Of a stretch of DNA of 64,000 nucleotides, positions 1 through 10,958 are shown piece by piece. The notes beneath the pieces are model-generated. The model was not told the origin of the DNA, searched no databases, and worked only from the letters and a program-made list of their open reading frames with translations. The DNA is from Symsagittifera roscoffensis (taxonomy: Eukaryota; Xenacoelomorpha; Acoela; Convolutidae), in the NCBI RefSeq assembly GCF_963678635.1, contig NC_087063.1:79905574-79969573 (forward strand). The letters are read 5' to 3'. Numbering within the stretch: position 1 is the stretch's first letter; the number at the start of each line of letters is the position of its first letter. Position numbers and translations under genes: made by a program.

Positions 1-470
1 TTTTGGATTTACGTTTCAATCAACCAGACCCAAATTGGCCCATTTTTTGTTCCCAAATATTGAGGTTGGGGACTTATGTTGCGACCAATGCGAACCAAAT
101 TGGGTATTTTGCGACCATTGCGACTCAAAATGGGTACGTTGAGGCTTTGCTCAACCAAAGAAATTTTAAGCGACTTTGCGCGACCCAAAGAAGATATGCT
201 GCGACTTTGCACGACCCAAATAAGGTATGTTGCGACTTTTTGCGACCCAAATAAGGTATGTTGCGACCAATGCGACTCAAATCGGGTATATTGCGACTTT
301 GTGCGACTGAAATATTTGCGCGACTTTGTGCGACCCCCAAAAATATGTTGCCACCATTGTGGCTCGAAATGGGAAGGTTGCAGTTTTGTGCAACCGAAAA
401 ATTTGCGTGACTTTGCGCGACCCAAAGCAGAAGTGTTGCGACTTCCCGGGTCGAGGTGTGCAGTTCTAGG
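1..470. repeat. Degenerate tandem repeat rich in TTGCGAC / GCGACCCAAA
   Basis: The stretch is built from imperfect units of roughly 30-50 bp containing TTGCGACTTTGTGCGAC and GCGACCCAAATAAGG variants, repeated about ten times. The clearest adjacent units are at about 200-300. Open frames across it on both strands follow from the repeat and carry no recognisable protein. The array runs off the left edge, so its full size is unknown. Confidence 0.8.
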
Positions 471-1733
471 TTTTTGAAATTCTCAAAAAAGTCAGTTCGA
501 CATACCGTTATGGATGTGCACTTTTTGTGTTAAGCTAGACAACCGAAAATAGAGCACTTTCTTACGAAAGTCCGCGAAGGATGACAAAATTTGTCGCAAA
601 ATTTGTATATAATTTTATAAGTTGTTATGAAATGCTTGAACAATAAGAAATTGGGAGGAAAAAAATATTTTGGTTTGGCCTGTGAACTTGAATTTAAATT
701 TCACTGCGCTAAAAATATAAAAATAAATCCATATTTTGAACTGAAGCTTATTTTAATTAAGGAAAATTGAAAAAAAGTAATTTTGAAGTATATTACGTTC
801 CAAAATTCAGCGTGATTGTAAACATAATCATTTTAATAAAAAGTTTTCAATTTTTCGAAACAACGGCTTGTCGCCAGTTTTCAGTTTTCAAGTTTTATAA
901 TTTTAAAGAACATTTATGTATATGTTCTGTTTTCAGTTTTCAAATTTTGTTTCATCAACAGAACAAACACACATGCTCCCTGTTTGACCCGTGATTCGAT
1001 TTTGTACGACTATAACGTTCGTTCGGCCCTCGGAATTTGCGACGAAAATCGGACTCCGTTCCACCGTGTCGGTCGAATCATGAGTCGAACACATCAACAT
1101 GGGCTGTAAATAAATACAAACAGCCCCCACAGTGGTACAGGTGAAATAAAGGGGACCCTAAAGACAATCCACATAGGGACATTCCACATAAGCAAAATAA
1201 TGAATCAATAGACGCCCGCCAGTTGGCCATTTTGGCAAATTTTTCTCAAACATAATAAACCAGCATCATTTGCGCTAGCTTTTTCCATGCTTTAACCAAA
1301 ATCACTGGAGCAAAAAATATATTGGCTCAGAAGATATTTCGCCACGAACTTTTAAATGGTCTCAGTCGGAGCTAATTAAGAAGAGGATGAGCTACCTATC
1401 AGTCAAAATTTGCGAGAACAGATGAAAAATTCCAAAAACTCCCATGTTACTTCACAGAGGATAAGCAAACAGAAGATAGTGGCTGGTTAGGATAGGATGA
1501 AAAAAGGGAGATTGGGATTTCTACAAGAGTGGATTCAGTGGCAGTCAGATTGACATTGTCGTTAAAAAAACGGTTGGAGATCGAATGTTGCTTAACTGAG
1601 GAAGAATGGAAACAATTAAAAGGAGGAACAATGAAAACAGACGAAAGGTTAAAATTCAAAAGAAGGATAATAATTAAAGCACAACTTCTGCTTTAAAGCA
1701 CAACTTATTTAAAGCAGATCTAGCGGAACTAGA
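471..1733. other. AT-rich intergenic stretch without recognisable gene
   Basis: No ORF here resembles a protein family, and I see no RNA gene or clear transposon end. Short open frames at 767-994 and 933-1130 have low-complexity translations and are probably chance. Confidence 0.5.
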
Positions 1734-2086
1734 GAGAGTTGAAATATTGAAGGAAATAGTAGCCGAGAAAAAAAAGATTGTGTGCGGTAGATGCGTAGAA
1801 GAGTAATAAGAAATTAACTGAAGAGCAGGCTGCACACAAACGTCGACGAAATGGTGCGTTGACTTATGTCAGAACTCAAGCAAAACGAAAACGAAATTCG
1901 AAAACAAATCAAATTCCCAGCTAACCATCAGAAAGTAGCTCAAAAAAAGAAATTTGATCGACAACTGAAAAGGAGCGATAAAAAACTAATTAAGATTGAT
2001 CCAGTGTGTGAAAAAAGGAAGAGGAATAAATATGGATCAAAATAAATTTATAGAAAGCATTATCATTGCAAATTGTTACCAAAACG
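1734..2086 (+). repeat. Copy 1 of a duplicated, broken coding-like segment
   Basis: This segment matches 2683-3013. Both share GAAATTAACTGAAGAGCAGG, then GCTGCACACAAAC, ATGTCAGAACTC and a GGATCAAAATAA tail. In one frame the first copy reads as a basic peptide (LTEEQAAHKRRRNGAL...), interrupted by stops further on. That suggests a duplicated exon or gene relic rather than a non-coding repeat. I do not recognise the family. Confidence 0.55.
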
Positions 2087-2440
2087 TTTTTGTTGATGAG
2101 AAATATTATTGACTATTACCTATTAAGGGACTTTTTAAAACTTACAGTGAGTTCTAAAGTAAATTGGAGGTGGACGAGGAGAACCCCGAAGAAAGAGTCT
2201 AATGTTACTAGATTGGCCGTTGGCCGCCAAAATTGGAAAGTCCGGGTGGATAGACAGAAACTGCAAATAAAGCAAAGAATACAAGAAAAAGAAGAGAAAA
2301 TTTTACGAACAAAAATGATTTGCAATGAAGAAATTGAACGAACAAGAATAGAATACATCCCTTTAAAGTTTGGAAATTCGAGTAAAAAAAAACAAAATCC
2401 GTTTTGGAGGAATCAGGAGGACAAAAAAACATACCAGTAA
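2066..2440 (+). other. Coding-like ORF, basic and coiled-coil-like
   Basis: A 124-codon frame lies between the two duplicated segments. Its second half is rich in Lys, Glu and Arg with a heptad-like pattern (QKLQIKQRIQEKEEKI). The first 30 codons are low complexity, and AAACTTACAG at about 2140 could be a splice acceptor, so the true exon may begin there. No family is recognised. It may belong to the same decayed gene as the flanking duplicated segments. The chance-ORF explanation is not excluded. Confidence 0.2.
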
Positions 2441-2682
2441 AAAAGACGCTATTTGTCTATTTCTAATGGGGTGATAGAAAGACATAATAGAATTGTAAAA
2501 AGAAAACTGATGAAGATGCGGATATAAGTTTTTGATATTTCTCATTTTAAGCTTCAATTCGACATGCGTTGCTTGCAAAAAATTCAAGTCTGGATATAAA
2601 CGGACTATCTTTTTACTACTATGTTATAATTTTGGAGATAAAGTTGGACGAGTTCGAGAAAAAGGGGGACAACTAGCGAGGA

Positions 2683-3013
2683 AGCATTCGTAGAGAGGGT
2701 TAAAAAATTGAAGGTTTTTTAGCCAAGAAAAAAAATTGTGTAGTGTAGATGCGTGGAAGAACAATTAGAAATTAACTGAAGAGCAGGCTGCACACAAACT
2801 TCGACGAATTGGTGCGGTGACTTATGTCAGAACTCGAAAAGGGAAACAAAAAGGAAACTCGAAAACACAAAAATTTCCGGACCGAATTTGCTGGCTAATC
2901 ATCAGAATGTAGCTCAAAATGGGATATATCATCGCGTAAGAGAAATTGAAGTGGAATAATTTTGGATCAAAATAAGTTTCATAAAAAGCACTATCCTTGC
3001 AAATCGTTGCCAA
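2683..3013 (+). repeat. Copy 2 of the duplicated coding-like segment
   Basis: Diverged direct repeat of 1734-2086, with several small indels. The two copies have different frameshifts relative to each other, so neither is an intact gene. Confidence 0.55.
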
Positions 3014-3125
3014 AGTGGAACCTGATCTAAACTACATTTTATTATTGGATAAATTAGATATTTTACCACTGTAAAATATTTAATATTAACCAATCATAAT
3101 CCATCCAACTAACAACCCACTTATT

Positions 3126-3424
3126 TGTAAGTGCTGAACTTACTTGTAATTTCAGCACAAGAGAGATTTGAATTTAAATTAGAAATTAGTTGCCTCTCCA
3201 AGAGAACTTCAGCCGCCGCAATAAGCCAGTATACTCTAGATCTATTGAGCCTAGCAGAGACTAGTTAAACACCCTGAGACTAGTACATATAAGAGTAAGA
3301 TTAGGATCGGTATTAGACTAAGAAGTTGCACGAATCTATCCGGCCGAAAATAAGATAGCGTGACGAGCAGACGGTGTACCCTATCCGAAATTACTCTATG
3401 AGTTAACCTCAAGGACCTAACTCA
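3126..3424 (+). repeat. Putative 5' LTR of the decayed left retroelement
   Basis: The segment begins TGTAAGTGCTGAAC and ends CCTAACTCA, so it has TG...CA termini. It lies directly before a primer-binding-site-like TGGCGCGACCATAAG and upstream of gag-like sequence in the right orientation. The outer boundary is not confirmed, because no second LTR is in the window: the element is cut off at 9220. Confidence 0.35.
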
Positions 3425-3426
3425 TC

Positions 3427-3441
3427 TGGCGCGACCATAAG
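3427..3441 (+). other. Putative tRNA primer-binding site
   Basis: TGGCGCGACCATAAG begins with the TGG expected opposite a tRNA 3' CCA end and lies two bases after the putative LTR. This fits an LTR-retrotransposon leader. The cognate tRNA was not identified. Confidence 0.3.
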
Positions 3442-4195
3442 TCTCGAATAAGACCTTATTAGCTTAGAGTTAACCAAATATAGATTAGAAAATAGACAAA
3501 ACATTTTCAAAATATTACACGATAATAATTTAATCGAAATGTCTCTACGACTCAATAGATCAGAGCCGATTTTCCGCACAGTACTAGAACTACCCGGTAT
3601 TGGAAAAAGACCTCGGACGAGAGACGACATACGACTACATAAAAACTTACCATTTAGTTTCATGGTTATACGGCAAAAGCCAACACAAACTTTTATATTT
3701 AGAATCTTATTAGCAATGAATTTAGATTTTCATTTGCAAACATAAAATTTTGAAGTAAATCTTCATGATTATTTCAGGCGCTAAACCAAAATATTAAGGT
3801 ACAATAACGATTGATAAAAAGATCTCAAGTCGTTTTCTCAACTTCTGCAGTATTATATAAAACATATTTATTTGAAAAATATTTATTGAAAAAAAAATAA
3901 GCAAACAAAGACAAATAACCCAAAAAAAGATGTTCAAAAAATAGAAACGGACTTTCCGAATCAGAAGCCAGCAGTTAAGACGAACTATACAAATTAAAGG
4001 AATCAATAAAAAAAATTGCCCCATTAATGGCCAATTATATTTTTCCGATTCAGAAACAACTTCAAACTCATCAAAAAGAGGAAAAAGAAGAATAAGAAAG
4101 CAATATAAACACAAACCAGTACACCTATGTATGTAATTGGAACCAACCAATTAGACATATTGATAATTATATATTAACAGTCATCAAACGAAAAA

Positions 4196-5067
4196 ATGAG
4201 CCACACTCAAAGTGACGAAAGTCCAGATGAAGAAGCAATTTTTCCCTTTCTTATAGATTCACTCCATGATAGAGGACAAACACGATTTTGTAAAATTTAC
4301 TCGTAAATTTGTTTGAACCAGGAATCAGTCCATGCAAAGCAGAATTCCCGGAAGTAAAAATCAAAAGACAAATTATAGAACCTTATCTAAAAGACATATG
4401 AAACCTAACACAACAATACGGAATCTACATCATAGAATTCAGCACACCACGAACAGCTCAAAACAAATATGTTATTCAAACAGACTATATAGATTTAGAA
4501 TTTTCAAAAGTATTCATAGAAAATGTCAAAAGCATACCAAAACATAATTCACAAAGAGCAAACTCCATATTCACTAACGAAGTTTTTGCAATAATATATA
4601 GTTATATATCTATATTAGAAAAAACAGAAGTTCAAAGCACGTCACCAACCGAAACATCCAAACATACAAAAGTAAGAAACGAAATCACAATATTTTCAAC
4701 ATATTTACATATAGTCCGCGAACATTTCACCAATAATGATGTCTCACAAAACACTAAAAACGACTTGCAAAAAAATTTATTTGCATGGTTTATAATAAAT
4801 TATTTTACCCACAACCTAGATTTAATTTCACAAGCAAGAAAAAACTTCAGACCCCAAAGTACCAATGACGACACCGTCATTGCAGAACATTCAGATTACG
4901 TTTGGGACCCTGAATGGTCTCATTCAGCCTTTATAAATATTCCACAAGATATCTCGAGTCAAGCGATAAGTACAATATCTGTTCACAGAGATTATGTAAA
5001 AGTAATACCATTAATGATTGATGCAACACCATTAAATAATAATACATTTTTACCTGATAGGAAATAA
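4196..5067 (+). pseudogene. gag N-terminal region of decayed Ty3/gypsy-type element
   Basis: The ATG at 4196 opens a short frame (MSHTQSDESPDEEAIF...) that stops after 36 codons. Coding continues in a shifted frame, meets an in-frame TGA at 4399, and then runs open from 4402 to 5067 for about 220 codons. The last part is a plausible folded protein region without repeats. Its position between the putative PBS and the capsid-like region makes it the N-terminal part of gag. At least one frameshift and one stop break it. The assignment rests on context, since this N-terminal portion has no diagnostic motif. Confidence 0.55.
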
Positions 5068-5826
5068 CAGCTTAAATTCAACAGTCATACAAAATGAAAA
5101 CCTCAAAGGAACCAGAAATCTTACACAGCAAGATATTCAAACACCATCACACTTCATAAACGAAGAAATCGTTCAAACAACAGTAACAACTACACAACAA
5201 AGTATTTCACCAATACACCCAAATCTGACAACACCAAAAAATCCGAATACATCACAGACAGGTAACCTTACAATCGACCGTTAAACCTTCGGTTGCTCCA
5301 AAATACTCACATATGGACTATCAGACGTATAGACCAATGACAAAACCGTCAAAAACACGAAAAACGTTCACCAGAAACACTTTTGCAGAACACAATTATA
5401 ATTATGTACACCAACAAAAAACAAATCAACCCCCCCCCCCCGAAAAAATACACAAATTTAAATCACGTATGTTCCCATTATTGGAATCTCCCAAATACAT
5501 CGACCAATTCAGTAAATTTTCCGGATAATCCACACCCTCCACAGGATTATTGTGAAAACTACCCATTTTTTCAACAAAACAAAAATAAACAACAAACACC
5601 ATATAACACAAACTATTTATCATCTGATGATGATGATTATCATCAACCAGATATTTTTGCACCATATACTAAAGAATATCGCATACAGAGACCGCGACAG
5701 TCTCAACCACATCAAAATATGAAAATTTTTCCACAAAATCCAACAGATATACAAAATCCACAACAAATGCATATACAAAACCCAATTAACACACAATAAT
5801 TTCAACAAATACAGCCACAAAACCCA
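5068..5826 (+). pseudogene. Pro/Gln/Asn-rich gag linker, broken
   Basis: Open pieces at 5313-5528 and 5383-5799 lie in different frames and encode a low-complexity segment rich in Pro, Gln, Asn and Tyr. A run of ten C residues at 5431-5440 sits where the frames cross and is a likely slippage point. It links the gag N-terminal and capsid-like regions of the same element. No conserved domain is seen. Confidence 0.45.
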
Positions 5827-6622
5827 ATGACAATGCATTCTTATCAACCAACTCAACTTCCATATTATCTCCAGCAACACGAAATAACAAAAAATCAACT
5901 TTCAAAATTTTCGCAAAAGCCAAATGCCGCAGAATCACTACAGATGACAATGAAGCCATACCTCATGGGTGGATCGTCAATAACATCGAATAAACCACTG
6001 ATGTTATTCACAGGAACAGACCCTGAATATTCTGTAGAAGATTATTTAAATGCAGTAACAGCAAATAGCAATATTAATTTTGAATATAGGACCCGAACCA
6101 ATTAATACACCACTCCATCACTCCACATAGACGCACAGCGTTAATACAAACAACACTAGATGGCGCAGCTCAAAAATTGTTTTCAGTGTTACCCATAGAA
6201 ATAAAATCAGATTGGAAAAGATTCACACAAGAATTTTCAAAAATTTTTGATTCTGAAACAAACAAACAACATCAAAGTGTTTTATGCAACGAAATACGCA
6301 GATTACCAAAGGAAACAATTAAACAATTAGCAGTTCGAATCGAACTACTAGTTCGAAAAGCATATTCACCTAATACAGATGACTACAAAAACACAAAAAT
6401 GACAGACATTTTAATGATGACTTTAGCACCTCAATTAAGGACAATAGCTTTAAAAAAGGGAGCATCTCATCCTTCCTCAATTCGAGAACCAGATTAAGAT
6501 TTTAGAAAATTAGTAGATAAATTAGAACAAGCAGAAATCAAAATGAAACTTGAAGAAACAGAAAATCTAAAACTAAAATATGTTGATCGAATTGAAACAA
6601 ATATATTGAAACTACACATATA
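5827..6622 (+). pseudogene. gag capsid region of the left retroelement, broken
   Basis: Two pieces in different frames (5827-6105 and 6177-6497) together carry a retrotransposon-gag-like capsid. The first has an FTGTDPEYSVEDYLNAV stretch, typical of the start of the capsid N-terminal domain. The second has the helical WKRFTQEFSKIFDS and IKQLAVRIELLVRKAY stretches typical of Ty3-type capsids. A TAA at 6495 ends the second piece, and coding-like sequence (FRKLVDKLEQAEIKMK) follows in frame. A zinc knuckle directly downstream supports the identification. At least one frameshift and one or two stops make this a pseudogene. Confidence 0.7.
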
Positions 6623-7446
6623 AATACTATACAAGAATCAGACACAGACCTGATTGAAAAAATCACTGAAATACTAAATATCTATGAAAGGAACCCAAAT
6701 TTTAAAGGCAAACCATCTTTCAAAAAATGGTGCATTTACTGCCGACAATACGGACACAGTATCGCCGAATGTAGACAAAAACAACAAGACAATCAAAATA
6801 AACCTCAAAAGCACAAAGAATCAAACAAATCATTCTATCAATAAATGTAAAAAGATCAAAATCTACCAAACAATTATTTATATAGTAATAATAGTTCAGG
6901 AAAACCACTTCCAAGTAACTCAAATTACTCAAGAAATCAATCACCATATAACTCAAATTATAGAGGTAGATCGCACAAACAAAGAAAATCACGAAATTTC
7001 TCACAAAATGGACATAGCCGATTGAATAGCCAATATAACCAAATTAACTATTCACGATCGAATTCAAACACAACAGAATTTGTTTCTGCATCCAGTTCCC
7101 ATTCAAACCCAAGGAATAGACACTATTCCAATAATAGATCACGAAACTCATCATACAACAGAAATAGAAACTATTCAAACAGTAGGTATAGAAGTTATTC
7201 AAACAACCAAAATCAGAACTATTCAAAAAAAAATCAAGGAGTAACTCATATAATAGATCGAATTATCATATATCAAATGATAACTATCAAAACAGATCGC
7301 GAAATAATTCACAAAATCGATATTCAAGTTACAATAATCGATACAGAAATTAATCTCAGTCACCACATAGGAATAATAATCGTTATCCCGATTCTAAACA
7401 TCGATACAGAAGTAACACACCAAAACATCAAAGACACATTAATCAA
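6623..7446 (+). pseudogene. Nucleocapsid: CCHC knuckle and Arg/Ser/Asn-rich tail
   Basis: Positions 6731-6772 encode CIYCRQYGHSIAEC, a perfect C-x2-C-x4-H-x4-C zinc knuckle, the RNA-binding hallmark of retroelement nucleocapsid. Its frame ends at 6842-6844. From 7022 another frame encodes a long tail rich in Arg, Ser, Asn and Tyr (repeated NRNYSNSR, SYSNNQNQ). Frame changes at about 6845-7021 and 7250 break it up. The order capsid, knuckle, basic tail, protease is that of Ty3/gypsy elements. Confidence 0.7.
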
Positions 7447-9000
7447 GTGCAAACACATGAAGAAACAACTTCAGACCCCCAAGGTATTGATGACACAGGA
7501 AGTAATGAACTACAACTAATTCACATTAATTGTGAATCATCAGATACTGAGAGTGATACAGATAATACCATCTCTGTAAATACGATAACAGTCGAAAACG
7601 ACTATGAATCTATCATATACGAACAACTTTTTTCTTCACATATATATGAAAATCAATTGGAACTTCTTCATAATTACTACATTGAACGCATTAATAATAA
7701 TACACAAACTACACAAGAAGTAAACGAAATTAACACGGTAATTAAACCTGATAAAAAAGATGAACCACAATGCTCAAACACAAAACATATTTATCAAAAT
7801 AAACAAAAAGAACAACCAAGAGAAAAAATTTGGACTGTTCCATTACTCTTAGAGAGTCCAAGAAGTAAAGAATTTGAACCACCAGATCTTGAATTTGATT
7901 TTTTAATCGACTCAGGAGCAGAATCAAATTTAATTAATATTCCCACATGGAATGAAATTAAAACACTACACCCAACTTTAACACCTCTTGAAACATCTAG
8001 TAAATTGGCAACAGCACAAGGATCAACATTAGTAAACTATGGAAAAATCCAACTATTCCTTGTTCCCACAAGAACAATGGAACAAAACAAGATTCTGAAC
8101 AAGTCATTTAAACAAACATTTCATATTACTGATATTAAGCACAATATCATTGGCATACCATTTATTACTAAATATATACCAACAATAAACATCTTAAGTA
8201 TTAAAATCTATATCAAAGACAAATATACAAAAACAAAAAACACAGCCTTAACATTCTTCCAAAGATTAAACAAACAAGCACCATTTTTCTCAAAATTTTA
8301 CCCCATTTATAATCAAAAAAGGAAACACCTGAAACCACTATCAGGAAAAATATATAATTTTTCAATAAAACAAGTTGGGTACAGGACTTTATCCTCCACG
8401 GTAATTATCCTCCAGGCGATATCCTCCACCATTATCCTCCATTTATCCGCCATGGAGGATATCGCCTGTAGGATAATTACCGTGGAGGATAAAGTCCTGT
8501 ACCCCTGTTTGAGAAATGGGTACAGGAGTTTATCCTCCACGGTAATTATCCTCCAGGCGATATCCTCCATGGCGGATAAATTGAGGATAATGGTGGAGGA
8601 TATCGCCTGGAGGATAATTTCCGTGGAGGATAAAGTCCGTTTCCCAAACAAGTTCATCAGTATGACAAAGTCAAAACAAACAAAAATTTTTATGTCAGAC
8701 TTCGAATTTAAACCTATTCACAAATTTTTCAAAATTACAATCTCATCAATAAAAGACTCGAAAAATACGAATTCCGACTTTATTTCCTTACATGTGTATA
8801 ACAATACACCATATCAAATAACATTACCCTCAGGACTTTTAGGATATTGCGAAACAAATGCTACAATTTCACCTATAATTGAAGTAGCCTATCGAGTAAA
8901 TAATATATTACAACTATTAGATATTTGTCAATCAACAATTCTTGATGAAGAATTATCCACAAATAATATAATAAGTAAGGAAAAAAGAAATACAGATTAA
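7447..9000 (+). pseudogene. Protease and linker of the left retroelement, with an inserted foldback element
   Basis: This 517-codon frame begins in an acidic linker and carries a retropepsin motif, FLIDSGAESNLINIP, near 7897-7940. DSG is the active-site variant of the D-T/S-G triad. The following region fits the stretch between protease and reverse transcriptase in Ty3/gypsy elements. About 90 codons in the middle (8377-8645) are not retroelement coding at all: they come from the foldback insertion, through which the frame happens to stay open. The frame ends at TAA 8998-9000, and RT-type coding continues in the same frame directly after it. Confidence 0.7.
8377..8645. mobile_element. 269-bp dimeric foldback MITE with 9-bp target duplication
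   Basis: The direct repeat AAACAAGTT flanks it at 8368-8376 and 8646-8654. The ends are inverted repeats: GGGTACAGGACTTTATCCTC on the left, and the reverse complement of the right end, GGGAAACGGACTTTATCCTC. Internally it is two head-to-tail palindromic units, 8377-8504 and 8518-8645, joined by 13 bp. Each unit folds on itself through GGAGGATAATTACC/CCTCCAGGCGATATCC motifs. It encodes nothing. A 9-bp duplication with long terminal inverted repeats suggests a Mutator-like or related foldback family mobilised in trans. Confidence 0.9.
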
Positions 9001-9220
9001 TTCACAAAAACACCATATTTTAAACCGACATTCAATATAACAAATTACACAAAAGAACAACAAAATTTTTTAATAATGTTTAATTTTCAACACTCACAAA
9101 TCACACAAGATGAATTTGATAAATTAGCAAAACAACTGTTACAATATTCAACAGTCTACGCAACATCAAAATCTGACGTTGGAAAAACCAATTCATCTCT
9201 ACACCTCCCATTAAAAGCTG
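9001..9220 (+). pseudogene. Start of pol (pre-RT region) of the left retroelement, truncated
   Basis: After the TAA at 9000 the same frame continues open with a helical segment and then YATSKSDVGKTNSSLHLPLK. This is the conserved stretch just upstream of the reverse-transcriptase palm in one branch of Ty3/gypsy elements. It is cut at 9220 by the outer LTR end of the giant element. The rest of its RT, RNase H and integrase are not recognisable in the window, including beyond 44896. Confidence 0.65.
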
Positions 9221-9563
9221 TGTAACATTCGCCCGGAAGATACATATCGACGGATAACAAAACTAAGTCTTAAGACGACTGGCTAGCGTCCAAACAGAGC
9301 TTCGCATGTTTTTCACCGTCTCTACCAAGCCAGTACTTTTCGGTGGTCTTTTCTAACATCGGGTCGACAAAAACGTTACTGCTCTCCGGCTTCGGTCAAA
9401 ACACCCAAATTAACTAGATTACATGCAAAAATAGTGAGCTCATGGCTGGGTCTCAGTATCCCCAGACCACGAGGTCACTCCTAAAAACAGGGCTACTACT
9501 TATTATATTACTATTGTTTTTGTTCAGTAGATAAAAATCATCATCTCCATCGAAGATGGATCA
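9221..9563 (-). repeat. 3' LTR of the left (minus-strand) giant element
   Basis: Read on the minus strand it starts TGATCCATCTTCGATGG directly after a polypurine tract and ends CGAATGTTACA, giving TG...CA termini. The right-arm counterpart at 44554-44896 has the same length, with about a dozen substitutions by eye. The start is inferred from the polypurine tract, because there is no 5' LTR for comparison. Confidence 0.7.
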
Positions 9564-9564
9564 A

Positions 9565-9583
9565 CCCTTCCCCCCCTACTTCT
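9565..9583 (-). other. Polypurine tract (plus-strand primer) of the left element
   Basis: The minus strand reads AGAAGTAGGGGGGGAAGGG immediately before the LTR. It matches the right-arm tract in position and is the usual site for priming second-strand DNA synthesis in LTR elements. Confidence 0.7.
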
Positions 9584-10958
9584 AGCTCCTCATTACTGTC
9601 AAAACGAATCTAAATATCAGTTAAATTCAAGTCAGGACATGACGGATGCTAAAATTCAATATAAGTTCATGAAAGTTCACGTCCCGAGACCCTTCCGGAT
9701 TCCTGAATCCGGCGAATCAAGCTTCTTAATGTCGAGTTCACACTAACTCGGAGGGCTGGTTTTCACCCTTCACCGTTGCTCGCAACGGCCTTGCAACTAT
9801 TGTAACAGCACAATAGTTGCAACTCGGAACGTCCTCTGCTGTTCGGTAGTTCTTTGTTGATTTTTAGTCTCGATTTCGTACTGTTCGTAATCGCAGATAA
9901 AAGTTGTTCTGTTTTCTTTTTCTATTTTAGCTAAAATGGCCGTTTCTGACGTTTCTCAGAAATATGACGTCATAATTCGAATTTTTAAAATTTAGAATTC
10001 CAGAATCTTCTAGCCTTCACCGTTTGGCCAATCATTCAAATAACGTCCTTATTCGTGCTAAATCGCCAATTCGGAAGGCTTGCTGCTAAAATCCCGAATT
10101 TTGCAGAGACTGCATTTTGGCCATTCTGGTCGAATGTCACATACTCCCCGGACAGTCCGGTCAATGTCCTCATTGAATCGCGCAATGTTCATAAAATGGT
10201 TACAGTGCCATCGAACAGAATTTACAAAATGCACGGAATTACTTTTATCCACGTCATATCAAATCACTGCAGAATATAAATGGCATCATACTACATCACT
10301 ATAGCCTTCAAATTCTTTCATTAATCTGCACATTGAGAATATGACCTAAGATAAAACATGTTTTCTGACTTCCAGTGTCTATGTCCCGATTGAAACTTTT
10401 TCTCCTAGATTTAAAAGGTGTTGGCTTGCAGGACAGTCCTGCCAACCAACAAGCTAAAATTATCCTACTAGGCTCCTTCCCTTCGGAAATCTTGCTTGTT
10501 TATTGTCCTGAATACTAAAACTAAGAAACTTTGTGGTTAGAAAGAACAATGTACCAACCTCCCTCTTCAAGAGATTACTCAAGTCTTTCATGTCACCACA
10601 AAGTGATCAGTTTTCTTAAGTGATTAAAAACAATCATGCAGGCTGGAATATTTAAATATACTCTTTTCTTAAGCCTTTCTAAATAAATAATAAGTGTCTC
10701 TAAAGCCACTTCTGCTAAAATCAAAATGCAAATTTATAAATGCAACAATTTCAGAACTCAACAAAATGTTTCAGTTTTCAATTACAACTTGGTTGCTTGG
10801 TTTCTCACTTGAGTTTTTCACACACATAAAACAATTCTGAGTTTTAACTCTTCTTCATCATTTCTTTGTTCTCTTCTTTTTTCGTCGTTTAGAAGCTCTA
10901 AAACTTCTAAATTCTTCTAATTTTCTTTCTTGTTGCCTCTTGTTTTCTCGACCATTCA
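9584..10958 (-). other. Long 3' untranslated region of the left element, with hairpins
   Basis: No protein-like ORF lies between the giant ORF stop and the polypurine tract. Conserved secondary-structure candidates are a 13-bp perfect stem TTGCAACTATTGT/ACAATAGTTGCAA (9791-9803 with 9810-9822), the adjacent palindrome CCGTTGCTCGCAACGG (9773-9788), a 33-bp near-perfect palindrome (10419-10451), and CCGGACAGTCCGG around 10148. The same structures occur in the right arm. A copy of the TTGTCCGGGGAG-type motif (CTGTCCGGGGAG on the minus strand) lies at 10144-10155. Confidence 0.65.

Noticed and set aside
3794-4150. Minus-strand 118-codon hydrophobic protein
   Set aside because: It overlaps the leader region of the left retroelement, its composition follows from the A-rich plus strand, and no membrane-protein family is recognised.
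8313-8657. A minus-strand 114-codon protein
   Set aside because: It is the palindromic foldback element read on the other strand, and its translation repeats the same peptide because of the dimeric structure.
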